From assembly GCA_032622095.1 (NCBI GenBank), contig CP136069.1, forward strand, positions 84,650,958 through 84,714,957: a stretch of DNA of 64,000 nucleotides. The letters run 5' to 3'. The position numbers and the translations under genes were made by a program. Numbering within the stretch: the first letter of the stretch is position 1; each line of letters starts with the position of its first letter. The stretch is from Siphonodentalium dalli (Eukaryota > Mollusca > Scaphopoda > Gadilida > Siphonodentaliidae). The notes under the pieces are model-generated. The model was not told where the DNA came from. It saw only the letters and a program-made list of their open reading frames with translations, and did no database searches. This document shows positions 39,301 to 45,499 of this stretch, piece by piece.

Positions 39301-41641
39301 ACACTTGAGTCTGACTCTCATTATAATATTACACCATGACAAACGACAATGTTCACCACATTCACACGCTTGTGTGGTTCTGTTTGCATAAATGCAATAA
39401 CGGCATCCTGAGAGCAGTCAGAAACCAACCCCTCCCCAAATAATCGAATAGATGTACCTGCAGCTGTACAAGATTGTGTTCGTCTCAAGGGCCAGATGTC
39501 TACCGTTATTTATATGGGCACTTAAAAGTAAAGTTTCCACAATATGTGGATATCCCATCCATCATTCCCGGACTATCGGACAGGTATCAGTTGACGAAAT
39601 TCACAATTATAATACAAAACATTGATAGCGATAGTCCAAAAAAGGGCCATAACTTTAGTAGGTACGAGTGGACAAAACCTGCGATGAGGAGCAATCCTTT
39701 ACCCATTCTGGTCTATCACCATACCAAAGGACATAAACATTGGATGAGCAGTGCATAAGTTATATGCGAAACATTTCTCTGGACAGAGGTCTTGACTTCA
39801 GACCTCCTTTGGGGGTCATATGCATAATGTGTTTTATTTAGATATAACAGAAAAATACAATACTTTGCTTTTAGAGTTCTAACCAATCTGAAATAAAGTT
39901 ACTTACACAACAGATCTTGGACTAGCCAGCTGCCATGTACGTGTTGCCAAGGCAACTAAGAATAGACATATCTGTATGAAATCAAGCTCCACCTTACAAC
40001 TGATCTTGTGGCTAGTCAGTTCGGCTCTTACTTCATCCATTGATTTGTATTCAGTTGCACCATCACCCTAAATTAATGACAAATAATGGAAAATGATTCG
40101 GTCATGCAAAGTCAATTTCTCAGGCCCGAGCGCATAGTCCCGCAACCTTGTGTGTGAAACATTTTTATTCGCATTAATATATTGGGAAAAATTTTAATCG
40201 GTACTTTTTTTATACAAACTTAAGTGGAAGTGATATTGAACAGATCCGTTTCCTGATTCAGATTTCCCATTCAATAATGTACTTGGTAACTATGTTCAAA
40301 TTTACATGTGATAGAAACGTGAAGAATGGCGACTGCAATCTCAGTCAAAAATGTGTCTTGATATGTACCTGATTGGGTGATTTAAATGTGTCTTGTTACT
40401 TGATTGGGTGATTAAATGTGTCTTGATACTTGATTGGTGATTAAATGTGTCTTGATACTTGATTGGGTGATTTTAGACAAAATAAATAACATGGAACTAT
40501 CAATAAATTGTTTAGGACCATCTGTTTGGGAAATATTGGTCACAGGCAACAGAATTTATACCTGGATCTAGCTGATGTAGAGGTGGAATGCTTCACTGGT
40601 ATGTGACCCAGAATTTAAAAATAATATATTAAATCATGCATGCATACTTTTCAAACTATTTTTGCTTGTCAGAGAAACGGGAAATTTACTTTGCATGAGG
40701 AAGCCTGCAAATAGTGTGCCTGTCAGTGGGCTAGCATCACCAAATTCATCTTCTGGGGACCTCATTCTGCTTAGGCTCATCTTCTGGGAAGTATCTATAG
40801 TCTCAAATTAACATTATTTTTAGTTACTTTTTCCCTTATGTGAGTTTCAATATCTCCTAATTTGCAGAAGATAAAATGCATAATTGCAGTGACTATAAAT
40901 GGGTGAACATCACAACTTCAACTGGGGAACTTCAATCTGATCCTAGGTCTCCCATAGTTGAGGCCTAAGCAGAATGAGGTTCCCAGAGGGTGAATATAGT
41001 GACTAAATTCACCCTCTGGGGATATCATTCTGCAAATGACAGACAAACTATTTGCAGGCTTGTGCATATGTTTGCATGGTCTAAAGAAACAACAAAGGCA
41101 TTGTCTTAACCTTCTGAGAACGCTCACTCTACTAACCTCTTTGCTGCTAAATGATGTTATGACGTCGTGTGCTGGGCTGTTGAATTTATTGTCATATTCC
41201 AGGGTGAAAAATATAATGGGAATACATGTATCACAAGAACCATAAAACTGACTCAGTTGATAGGATATTATCATTCACAATCGTGGAACATCATACACGT
41301 CATAGCAGCAATGAGGTCAAACATTTGTAATCTGAGCTTGGAAAATTCCCAGGATGCTCAGTTTAGAGAGTGGGCATTGCAATTGAAGCCTGTGCTAAAT
41401 GTTTGTAGGAAAGAACAAACTGTTTTGTTCTAAATCTAAGAAGGTCCGTAAATCTGGTGAAAAACAATTTGCCCCATTGCTCCTGAGCATCATTGAAACA
41501 TACACTGTGAATTCATAGTGACAACAGTATTGGATACATGCCATATAAGAAAAAATAAATTACCTGTTGTCTTCCCTTAATCTGTTTATCATTACTTTTA
41601 TTTGACTCAGATTCTTCATTTTCCTTTGCCATTTTCATCAT
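3161..41641 (-). CDS. POMT1: POMT1, protein O-mannosyltransferase 1 (16 visible exons, C-terminal exon missing)
   Basis: Dolichyl-phosphate-mannose:protein mannosyltransferase of family GT39, an ER multi-pass enzyme that starts O-mannosyl glycans, usually as a complex with POMT2. Join on the minus strand: 41641-41564, 40067-39907, 38773-38670, 35098-35048, 33447-33192, 29217-29152, 28240-28147, 25980-25825, 22745-22510, 20167-20075, 19267-19171, 16148-16056, 13944-13830, 12357-12140, 5448-5322, 3338-3161. All introns are GT..AG and all phases agree, giving 707 codons plus 2 bases; vertebrate POMT1 is about 725-747 residues. Seen: catalytic FDE at residues 81-83, HPP at 103-105, MIR region about 323-500 with CWLHSH (356-361), [10 protein letters not shown] and NWWIVK, then [10 protein letters not shown] (523-532), a RRRR membrane anchor (638-641) and HYLPHF. 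POMT1 rather than POMT2 is chosen from the [18 protein letters not shown] and EHRYG segments. The last exon was searched for in 1-3130 and not found. Confidence 0.96.
3400..3669. mobile_element. TTAA MITE family B, copy 2 (long form)
   Basis: TTAA at both ends, two nested CTCTTATATATGCGAG foldbacks inside. Lies in the intron just upstream of POMT1 exon 16 (acceptor at 3339), about 60 bp from it. Confidence 0.8.
3779..3893. mobile_element. palindromic MITE family A, left half only
   Basis: GCAGTAATGCTCTAAATAA through the loop TCGGAAAGCTCTCAGTGAGA, then unrelated sequence; the right arm is missing. Confidence 0.7.
3945..4320. mobile_element. foldback repeat family C, copy 1
   Basis: Shares GGGCTAGCATCACCAAATTC and CACCCTCTGGGGACCTCATT with inverted copies of the same block at its other end, around an AT-rich middle with TAACATTGTTTTTAGTTAC. 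No clear target duplication seen. Confidence 0.65.
5322..5448 (-). CDS. POMT1: POMT1 exon 15
   Basis: Acceptor CTGTAG|GCACAG, donor AGAAA|GTAAGT. Codes [20 protein letters not shown], then a helix and [15 protein letters not shown]. The LLGNP-W and RRRR segments match the POMT1 C-terminal domain. The intron on its 5' side is about 6.7 kb and carries the 62 bp minisatellite. Confidence 0.95.
6527..9615. repeat. 62 bp minisatellite, main block (about 50 units)
   Basis: Unit includes GGGTGAATTGAGGCCATGAT, CAATTCATTGGACTGATAAT and ATGTATATACAGCGTTTCCG. Variants repeat with a nine-unit (558 bp) period: the ACAATTAATACATTGG variant is at 6789 and 7347. Sits in the large intron between POMT1 exons 14 and 15. 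Confidence 0.97.
9616..10533. mobile_element. non-autonomous hAT element in the minisatellite
   Basis: 918 bp with imperfect inverted ends TAGTGTTGAAATGATTA and (reverse) TAGGGTTGAAACGATTA, flanked on both sides by the exact 8 bp duplication GATAATAT (9608-9615, 10534-10541). Subterminal GTCGACTAGTCG motifs recur at both ends. Eight-base duplication and ends fit hAT. No transposase inside. Confidence 0.88.
10534..10871. repeat. 62 bp minisatellite, second block (about 5 units)
   Basis: Same unit as the main block, cut off from it by a hAT insertion; resumes exactly at the 8 bp duplication GATAATAT. Confidence 0.95.
12140..12357 (-). CDS. POMT1: POMT1 exon 14
   Basis: Acceptor TTTGCAG|ATGATA, donor AGTAAT|GTAAGT; 72 codons. 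A polar linker ([15 protein letters not shown]) precedes [27 protein letters not shown] and VAYWM, the entry to the C-terminal membrane domain. Confidence 0.97.
13291..13310 (+). repeat. G homopolymer, 17 G
   Basis: A run of 17 G followed by T in an intron of POMT1; one of six G/C runs of 12-18 in the window. Confidence 0.9.
13830..13944 (-). CDS. POMT1: POMT1 exon 13, end of MIR region
   Basis: Acceptor TTTCAG|ATGTCT, donor CACTA|GTAAGC. Codes [20 protein letters not shown] and [11 protein letters not shown]. The [10 protein letters not shown] string is highly characteristic of POMT1. Ends on one base of Asn534. Confidence 0.97.
14290..14740 (-). mobile_element. LINE 3' end fragment with (TATCT)n tail
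   Basis: Read on the minus strand the stretch ends in ATGTATCTTATCTTATCTTA, a pentamer tail typical of non-LTR retrotransposon 3' ends. No reverse transcriptase motif is visible in the rest, so family is unknown. Confidence 0.45.
14906..15084. mobile_element. palindromic MITE family A, loop-deleted copy
   Basis: TACAGTAATGCCCTAAATAA and its complement frame a hairpin whose centre (CATCGGAAAGCTCTC..) has been removed. Confidence 0.8.
15590..15720. repeat. foldback hairpin, about 45 bp arms
   Basis: CACCCTGTGTCTGCTCACGT plus GCATGGGTTTTTACC is mirrored by GGTAAAAACCCAT and ATGAACAGACACAGGGT around a short loop. The wider stretch 15085-16055 also holds repeated GGGAACCACACAGAAATTTT; nothing else recognised. 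Confidence 0.6.
16056..16148 (-). CDS. POMT1: POMT1 exon 12, MIR
   Basis: Acceptor TTTCAG|GAAGTT, donor TGAGG|GTGGGT. Codes [20 protein letters not shown] then [11 protein letters not shown], matching the W-TI-S--R-VHVNTSA-L MIR motif. Phase 0 at both ends. Confidence 0.95.
16341..16433. mobile_element. TTAA MITE family B, 93 bp deletion form
   Basis: TTAACCCTTCCATGACTGG to GGTCATGAAAGGGTTAA with the central hairpins lost. Confidence 0.75.
16562..17511. mobile_element. TIR element with a tandem-repeat core (TGTCCCCCGAC ends)
   Basis: Perfect 11 bp inverted ends TGTCCCCCGAC and GTCGGGGGACA enclose about four tandem copies (185-195 bp) of a unit with AGCTATATAGATGTTGCAAA, CATGTTAGGAACAATATCCC and GGAGGAGTTGATTACACCAT, followed by a GGACGGACGCAC microsatellite. 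No target duplication seen. The repeated minus-strand ORFs are by-products of the unit. Confidence 0.7.
17516..17719. mobile_element. TTAA MITE family B, copy 4
   Basis: Begins TTAACCCTTCCATGACTGG right beside the TGTCCCCCGAC element; the far end CATGAAAGGGTT has lost its TTAA. Confidence 0.7.
18237..18520. mobile_element. foldback repeat family C, copy 2 (partial)
   Basis: Contains CCTCGATTATGCATTTTATC, TTGCAGAAGATA-like middle and a terminal TGATGCTAGCCCACTGTGTG block. Confidence 0.6.
19171..19267 (-). CDS. POMT1: POMT1 exon 11, MIR
   Basis: Acceptor TTTCCAG|TCATG, donor AGAGTG|GTAGGT. Codes [20 protein letters not shown] then [12 protein letters not shown], a diagnostic POMT1 stretch. 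Enters by completing AG|T (Ser432), leaves in phase 0. Confidence 0.96.
20075..20167 (-). CDS. POMT1: POMT1 exon 10, MIR
   Basis: Acceptor CAACAG|AAACAG, donor AACAG|GTGATG. Codes [20 protein letters not shown] then [10 protein letters not shown], the (K/R)HGD--QL-H--T-R-L MIR core. Found by translating around the expected gap and supported by phase on both sides. Confidence 0.95.
20880..21866. mobile_element. repeat-cored element family H, copy 1
   Basis: Family H starts with the hairpin AGTGTCAATGACACT followed by GTAGCTCAACTT and ends CTTTACAAAGTAA(A)GTTGAGCTA, the two ends being short inverted repeats. Between lie tandem units of about 165 bp (AATCCAAGATGGCTGCTGG, CGTTCCCATCTACATGTCAA, GGTACGACCTGTAGCC) and a CACACACGGACGA tail. 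Architecture resembles Helentron-derived non-autonomous elements; no protein is coded. This copy has about six degraded units. Confidence 0.8.
21875..22485. mobile_element. foldback repeat family C, copy 3 with triplicated end
   Basis: Full element followed by three tandem copies (about 75 bp each, 22225-22470) of the end block TCACTAAATTCACCCTTTGG. The small ORFs here simply translate this repeat. Confidence 0.65.
22510..22745 (-). CDS. POMT1: POMT1 exon 9, MIR repeat 1
   Basis: Acceptor ATTATAG|GGAGGA, donor ACAAA|GTTAGT. Codes [38 protein letters not shown] and NWWIVK, which are typical of the first MIR motif in luminal loop 7 and favour POMT1 over POMT2. GTTAGT is a usable but non-consensus donor. 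Confidence 0.98.
22830..23080. mobile_element. TTAA MITE family B, copy 5
   Basis: TTAA on both sides, ends CCCTTTCATGACTGG and CGTCATGAAAGGG; lies about 85 bp upstream of POMT1 exon 9 in the intron. Confidence 0.8.
24480..24600. mobile_element. remnant of a repeat-cored element end
   Basis: GACGGACAGACGGACGGAAC plus CCTATATCCCCCCGCAAATT and GGCAGGGGATAATAATT: a microsatellite followed by a terminal hairpin-like end similar in plan to the element at 16.6-17.5 kb. Confidence 0.45.
25031..25820. repeat. 40 bp minisatellite at POMT1 exon 8 donor (about 19 units)
   Basis: Unit on the plus strand: AACCATGGAACAATACACAA plus ATCATTAAACCTGAAGAGGC. The last unit merges into the exon 8 donor: TTTAATGGTTTGTG starts at intron base 7. 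In gene sense each unit carries CCTCTTCAGG, an acceptor-like string. Confidence 0.96.
25825..25980 (-). CDS. POMT1: POMT1 exon 8, end of GT39 core
   Basis: Acceptor TTTTCAG|TTCGTG, donor TAGAG|GTAAGA; 52 codons, phase 0 at both ends. Codes a hydrophobic helix pair, then [20 protein letters not shown], the conserved (S/A)[13 protein letters not shown] motif leading to the MIR domain. The 40 bp minisatellite begins at intron base 7 after its donor. Confidence 0.97.
26555..26710. repeat. AT-rich inverted repeats
   Basis: ATAGTATTACTATGG and TATAGTAATACACTATTATA form short foldbacks inside the long exon 8-exon 7 intron; otherwise no feature between 25990 and 27030. Confidence 0.4.
27030..27330. 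repeat. diverged tandem duplication, about 150 bp
   Basis: The order CACCATTTATTAAA, ACC(G/A)G(C/T)TACA-CC, GAAAC-C-AAGTACAAA occurs twice (27050-27170, 27195-27315). The small ORF at 27187 lies in the second copy and has no recognisable domain. Confidence 0.4.
27384..27646. mobile_element. TTAA MITE family B, copy 6 (near full length)
   Basis: TTAACCCTTTCATGACGGGA at left, TATAGAAGGGTTAA at right, both internal hairpins present. Confidence 0.8.
28147..28240 (-). CDS. POMT1: POMT1 exon 7
   Basis: Acceptor TTTCAG|GACCAA, donor TGAT|GTGAGT. Codes [20 protein letters not shown].., the K(Y/F)VG-F helix of the PMT domain. A palindromic MITE sits about 50 bp upstream of its acceptor. Confidence 0.94.
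28293..28485. mobile_element. palindromic MITE family A, copy 5
   Basis: TACAGTAATGCTCTAAATAA at left, GGGCATTACTGTA at right; part of the left arm near the loop is deleted. Lies just upstream of POMT1 exon 7. Confidence 0.8.
28913..29003. mobile_element. TTAA MITE family B, right-end fragment
   Basis: Contains the GAGTCTCGCATATATAAGAG arm, GCACTGGCACAGG and the end TCATGAAAGGGTTAA. Confidence 0.65.
29152..29217 (-). CDS. POMT1: POMT1 exon 6
   Basis: Short exon absent from simple ORF scans. Acceptor ATTTCAG|AAAATC, donor TTGG|GTAAGA. Codes [21 protein letters not shown], equal to the W-WL-LTG-xxG membrane segment. Phases 2 in and 2 out fit both neighbours exactly. Confidence 0.92.
30008..30096. 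repeat. direct repeat flanking the outer hAT, left copy
   Basis: TTCGCTGGTCATTGTCAATA and CATGAAAGTTCTTCTTTTCA recur on the right side at 32408-32475 with only a few changes. Confidence 0.8.
30097..32399. mobile_element. hAT element (outer), carrying a nested hAT
   Basis: Inverted ends TAGAGCTGAAACGGTT / AACCGTTTCAGCTCTA, subterminal repeats of GGTTAACCGGTTAG, and near-identical 8 bp flanks CTAATGAT and CTAAAGAT. No transposase ORF inside, so non-autonomous. Length 2303 bp including the nested insertion. Located in POMT1 intron 5 (between exons 5 and 6). Confidence 0.85.
31043..31993. mobile_element. nested hAT element
   Basis: Perfect 14 bp inverted ends CAGTGTTCGCGCTG / CAGCGCGAACACTG and an exact 8 bp duplication TATACCAA (31035-31042, 31994-32001). 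TTTAGCCAAAAGTTTAGCCA occurs near both ends as a direct repeat. Carries a run of 18 G at 31325. No transposase. Confidence 0.92.
32405..32475. repeat. direct repeat flanking the outer hAT, right copy
   Basis: Second copy of the TTCGCTGGTCATTGTCAATA block, starting at the hAT border. The DNA after it to 33191 holds only a MITE fragment and no gene. Confidence 0.8.
32699..32786. mobile_element. TTAA MITE family B, internal fragment
   Basis: Degraded core: GACTGGAGTCATAGGGAGC, AAGAGAATGCATTGGCC and TTGACCTTGTAAGCCAGTGC remain; both ends are lost. Confidence 0.5.
33192..33447 (-). CDS. POMT1: POMT1 exon 5, membrane helices
   Basis: Acceptor TTTCAG|AATATC, donor AGAAG|GTAAGA. Codes [27 protein letters not shown] and [14 protein letters not shown], the classical GT39 block of helices with the SRxxLLD signature. 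Strong match to POMT1 over its whole length. Confidence 0.97.
35048..35098 (-). CDS. POMT1: POMT1 exon 4 (51 bp micro-exon)
   Basis: Codes [16 protein letters not shown], matching the GYLGGFDG..IG segment after the catalytic loop. Acceptor CTCACAG|GTAGC, donor TCAG|GTAAGA. Phases join exon 3 (G|GT = Gly) and exon 5 (G|AA = Glu). The acceptor and first 11 exon bases form the edge copy of the 50 bp minisatellite that fills the intron upstream. Confidence 0.93.
35088..37280. repeat. 50 bp minisatellite joined to POMT1 exon 4 acceptor (about 43 units)
   Basis: Plus-strand unit GTGAGTGTAAACACATGATA, TAATATAAAGACTCCTGAGC, ATAGCTACAT. In gene sense it reads ..TTTACACTCACAxGTAGCTATGCT, i.e. the exon 4 acceptor plus 11 exon bases. 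The unit touching exon 4 is the only one with the real CACAGGTAG form. The far end decays at 37250-37280. Confidence 0.97.
38066..38281. mobile_element. palindromic MITE family A, copy 6
   Basis: Full-length foldback with ends ACAGAAATGCCC and GGGCATCACTGTA; arms differ at several bases. Confidence 0.8.
38670..38773 (-). CDS. POMT1: POMT1 exon 3, catalytic FDE loop
   Basis: Acceptor TTTCAG|ATTTG, donor ATTG|GTGAGA. Codes [16 protein letters not shown] and [17 protein letters not shown]. The Asp-Glu pair is the conserved acidic motif of luminal loop 1 needed for catalysis in the PMT family. Exon ends on the first base of Gly115. Confidence 0.96.
39907..40067 (-). CDS. POMT1: POMT1 exon 2, first membrane segment
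   Basis: Acceptor TTTAG|GGTGAT, donor TTGT|GTAAGT. Codes [13 protein letters not shown].. then the hydrophobic [20 protein letters not shown], equal to the first transmembrane helix of the family, ending ASPRSV. Enters in phase 0 and leaves with two bases of Val80. Confidence 0.92.
40353..40475. repeat. 32 bp tandem repeat, about 4 copies
   Basis: TGTGTCTTGATACTTGATTG, GGTGATT(A/T)AAA units with small indels, in the intron between POMT1 exons 1 and 2. Confidence 0.75.
40702..41066. mobile_element. foldback repeat family C, copy 4
   Basis: AGCCTGCAAATAGTGTGCC at left, mirrored by AAACTATTTGCAGGCTTGTG at right, with inverted CACCCTCTGGGGA blocks between. Confidence 0.65.
41564..41641 (-). CDS. 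POMT1: POMT1 exon 1 (first coding exon)
   Basis: Codes 26 residues starting [11 protein letters not shown], a polar lysine/glutamate/serine-rich cytosolic tail. A TAA stop lies in frame immediately before the first ATG, which supports this start. The donor is CAG|GTA and the exon ends in phase 0. The tail is longer than in vertebrate POMT1, so a later Met could also serve; no homology confirms this segment. Confidence 0.75.
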
Positions 41642-41658
41642 TTAAAGTACTGATTATG

Positions 41659-41729
41659 TTATGAATGCATTAAATATACATTGACGCGAAGATGCAACAA
41701 CCTTTTTGGTCGGGGAGTCATCTCTGAAT
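41659..41729 (-). promoter_or_regulatory. possible POMT1 5' UTR with a 20-codon upstream ORF
   Basis: A good acceptor (TTTTGTTTTCAG|ATTCAG) lies at 41730/41729, upstream of the POMT1 start, implying that the first coding exon also carries about 90 bases of leader. Within it an ATG at 41721 opens a 20-codon frame ending in TAA at 41659, before the main ATG. It could damp translation. Splicing here is inferred from motif only. Confidence 0.35.
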
Positions 41730-42300
41730 CTGAAAACAAAAGGATTGAATAAATTAATGAAAGTGCCAGTGACATTGAAGCTCAACTGGACATTGAAAGG
41801 TTCTGACAATTTTTTTTTTCATATAATTTATTCTCTTTTTTTATACAGTTTGTAGTATGTACAGATATATAAAATACAAATATTCACAATTATATAATAT
41901 TATAATTATGTCAATTTCTTCCTTTCTCTATTTGTTTTTATTTTTCTGCAAAGCCATCTCAAACATAGAATTTTAACAATATGGTTGTAGGTGTTGCATT
42001 GTTACCAGTCTATAACCGAGCTGTTTTGAGCATTGTTGATAGAGAAGACACTGACAATTAAGTCGACTCATCTCAACAATGATATCAAAATTTACACTGA
42101 TTAATTGATGAAGAATTCCTCTTCCAAATAATACTGCAGGCTACATAGCCTCAAAACTATGGGCAAATAATTAAGTGAACCTAAACTATCCCGCCAACGG
42201 AAAGCACCCAAGAGACTGGAGGACTGCTTGGGTGGCATCGCTAAAGCATAATATCCAGAAACTGTCAATGAATATTTCCTGATGATCTATTTCGAAGCTA

Positions 42301-42740
42301 TTGATAACACGGTGTCAACAATTAACGATAGTTTCGATTAGCCGGACTTCAAAATATACTCCAAGTGTGATGGTCTTTTGTTGGCTTCACCTAATGGACA
42401 AGACTGCGAGAAATTGCTCGCCAGTATTTGCAACTTTTTTTGGCGACGACCTCTCTGAAATCATGCTGAGAAGTCACCTCGGTATCTTCCAAAGTAATTA
42501 TGATGGTTTGAGTGACACTATCCATGATATTATCCAATGCTGATTGCTCCAGCCACAAATGCCACCAGCGAGCAGTCATTCAGCACATTGTGTCTTATAA
42601 AATACTACCTGCGTTCAACCATGAACCAAGATCGTCTGAACAATCTGATGACTTGTGACATCTACAGTGATTGACTTGACAATATTGACATGAAGTTAAT
42701 TTCCAATGAATTTGTTCGGGGGAGTGAAAGTCACGTTATA
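42301..42740 (+). pseudogene. broken hAT transposase, C-terminal remnant
   Basis: 42301-42543 reads ..PVFATFFGDDLSEIMLRSHL, like the segment before the hAT dimerisation domain. From 42540 in another frame LIAPATNATSEQSFSTLCLI and YYLRSTMNQDRLNNLMTCDI give the typical hAT C-terminal dimerisation motif (SERSFS-L--IK-YLRSTM-Q-RLN-L), then a stop and DNIDMKLISNEF. At least one frameshift and one stop show it is dead. No hAT ends were located around it. Confidence 0.75.
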
Positions 42741-43139
42741 TTTGGCTTGGACTGGAAAGACGTAAGTTTGTATCTTTGTAAACCATATCATGTTTTCTTT
42801 CATCATTCGTACCGAAACATTTTGTTCATTTGCATATGCCAGAACATCAGACACCAGAACATAGACTTATCAATCTATGCCCATTGGTTGGGTATGCAGA
42901 CAAAATGAGTCAAAAATGAGGAATATAATGACATAAATATTCTTTTGAAATAATGGTACAGACGTATGGTACAGAGATCGTGTTTTCATGGGCGAGGTCC
43001 CCTGTTCCTCCACCACCGAAAGGGGGTGTCAGGGGACACCCCCTCAAGTGGTCTACCATGCGACGCGAACGCGTCGGTCATCGCTTTGTAATGTGATATT
43101 TACCCCCCCCCCCCCCCAGTATAAATTTGCTAGTTATTC

Positions 43140-43207
43140 CTCTGGTAGAGCATACCATGAATCTCTACTCTGGCTAACGCCTGTAGAGTAGAGATTCATG
43201 GCATGAT
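43140..43207. repeat. perfect-arm hairpin
   Basis: ACCATGAATCTCTACTCT and AGAGTAGAGATTCATGG pair across GGCTAACGCCTGT. Just upstream is a 15 C run at 43092. Role unknown. Confidence 0.65.
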
Positions 43208-43354
43208 AAATGCCACTGGTTGTTGTTGTTGACCATTGTTGTTGGAAAATGTTGAAGAGATTTTATAAATTTGTTATATGTAAATGTGACATATCACACT
43301 TCCACTGGGGAAAATACCTGTGCACAAAGTACCAGAGAAACACAGTAGGCCTAC

Positions 43355-43530
43355 CTGAGACTTTGTCAATTATGGACGACACTGACAGTGGAAACAAACA
43401 AATAGAGCCCGAAGCCGCCATTGCACGCCGCCAGCCATATTGGCCACAAGCCGCCGCCAGCCATATTATTTCTAACGCCAGCCACATTTAAAAATCTCCG
43501 GAATTGTAAAATGGCTGAGCCGTGTGCATG
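43355..43530 (-). promoter_or_regulatory. candidate POMT1 promoter / non-coding first exon
   Basis: A small GC- and CpG-rich patch in AT-rich DNA about 1.7 kb upstream of the POMT1 start. Read on the minus strand it has three ATGGC(T/G)GGC/ATGGCGGC motifs resembling YY1 sites, one CCGGAA-like ETS motif and a clean donor (TCTCAG|GTAGGC at 43355). A donor here could join the acceptor at 41729. No transcript evidence is available; the patch could also serve an unseen plus-strand gene. Confidence 0.33.
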
Positions 43531-44047
43531 GGCTTATATGTCAAGCACAACTGTACTGTGAATCGCAAAGAACTACACCGCATTGCCTAATATTGGCATA
43601 CTCGCATGGACACGGCATGGTTGTTATATTAGCAGAACACCTGGCCACTTAATGTGGAATAGACTATCCCAATGGGCCAATGCATGCTTTCATATAACTG
43701 AATGGGCGCATCCATTCTGTATTGAAAGGGTTAAAATAAAAATTTTATATCGACAACACCCAGTCTCAGACATCACTGGCATTTGTCAATATATACACAT
43801 AAGAATAGAAAATAGTTTGAAATATTATATATCATTACTATCGGGTTCATCATTCAATGATGCATGCATATATCGCAAGATGGCAGTGATATGATAGCAG
43901 TCTGAAGTCGACAGAAGTCCCAATGTAATTACATGTATGTAACTACTTATACCGATTAGATGGGAAACTACATAGTATATCCATGCCAGTCCTTCGTGAA
44001 TTTTCGCCATAATGGAAAAGCCCAACATCAAAAGATTACGTGTAAGT

Positions 44048-45496
44048 TGAAATTCTAAGTTGAAATTCTTGTACAGAAAGGCATCTTACCTGAACCAATA
44101 CTGCAAAAGAACTCTATCCTTGGCCCTCATTCAATGTCATTTTGACTATAGTTCAAGCTTTTGGTACACTAGTCTAACGCAGAGAACAAAGATCCGATTA
44201 CAAGCAACCCAGAATAGGCTAGTAAGATACATTTTATATCTAAATTGTAGGACACATATTGGCTATTCGGAATTTCTAAAAGTAGATTGGCTGCCGGTAT
44301 GTGAAAGAGTTAACTTTAGGAAATTGACAATGGTTATGAAGATCTCAGATAAGCAAGCCCCAGTATATTTTATATTTTAATGAACAGTTCAAACGATCAA
44401 ATAAAGAAGGGGATATAAATGTTTCGGACAATGAGGCTGATCAATCTGAAACCCGGTCAGGTAAACTGAAATTCATCCTCCCTCATGTAAGTTGTTATGG
44501 GAAAAAGTATTTTTTCTACACAGGAATAAGACTCTGGAATAGACTTGACAAAACTGTACATCTACCCATTGACATCAAGTACCGGAAATTTTGCATAAAA
44601 AAACATCTCTTATCTAAACTGAAGGACCGAGAGGAAGATCCCTTTCTGTACTACTGAATTGAAACTGTGACCAAAATTTTGCCCATCAATTACTCATCTC
44701 TGCATATATTGTTACTGCTGCCTGTATTTCGGGTTTCCATCTTTCGGTCATGGACAGACCAGTCCAAAACCGGCCATACATGGCAGTGGTGCGTATATGC
44801 AGTGGTGCGTATCCATCATTTACAAAGTCACCGAACCGACACAGATCCCACAGGCACCTCTTGCAGCAGCACTAATATTAATATAATATTATATCGGTCA
44901 GTATTCATAGACCCGGTGAATGAGACGAGTGTCAGACTTGTTATGTTAAATGGATCTGCCAGGCGTCTCATCCACCTGGTCGGTGAAATGATCATTTCCT
45001 TTAAAATAAACATATTCACAATCATAAGACTACTTGTAAATGTAGCACTTATGATGATAAATTATTTTATCCACATTGATGATGGCTTTATCAATGTAAA
45101 ATATCAATATATTAACAATGATGTCATTACCATTATTTTTTAGTATCAAAATGGAGAATTTTGTGGTAACTATATTGTCTGCCTCGTGGCCGGTAGCATA
45201 TATCAGGGGACCACAATGGAATTAAGCCTTCGAGTGCTTTTTGTGCCATCCCCGATATCTAGCCGAATATGTACTCTACGATTTTTTTCTAAATTTCAGC
45301 CATCATACCATTGGTATTCACTTTGACTTCTTTACAGCCTCATTTTTGTTTCAAAATTTGCGATTTCTTATTATATAGCCTATCAACTGAAATTATGTTA
45401 AAAAACTCCTTTTTATTTGCTTGTAATTTATTATATTTGTAACCTGTTAAAACAATATACGTGTATGTCTTTATATAAAAAATAAATCAATCAATC
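44048..45496 (+). mobile_element. LINE 3' part: reverse transcriptase C-terminus and (TCAA)n tail
   Basis: 44060-44380 codes KFLYRKASYLNQYCKRTLSL, ALIQCHFDYSSSFWYTSL and RTHIGYSEFLKVDWLPV, the C-terminal end of a non-LTR reverse transcriptase. After a +1 shift near 44380 the protein goes on with LPHVSCYGKKYFFYTGIRLW and ends at 44656. The 3' region closes with AATAAATCAATCAATCAA. Truncated at 5' and frameshifted, so inactive. Confidence 0.8.
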
Positions 45497-45499
45497 AAA

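Noticed and set aside
43510-43560. plus-strand start codon MAEPCAWAYM as the first exon of a new gene
   Set aside because: Stops after 16 codons and has no good donor.
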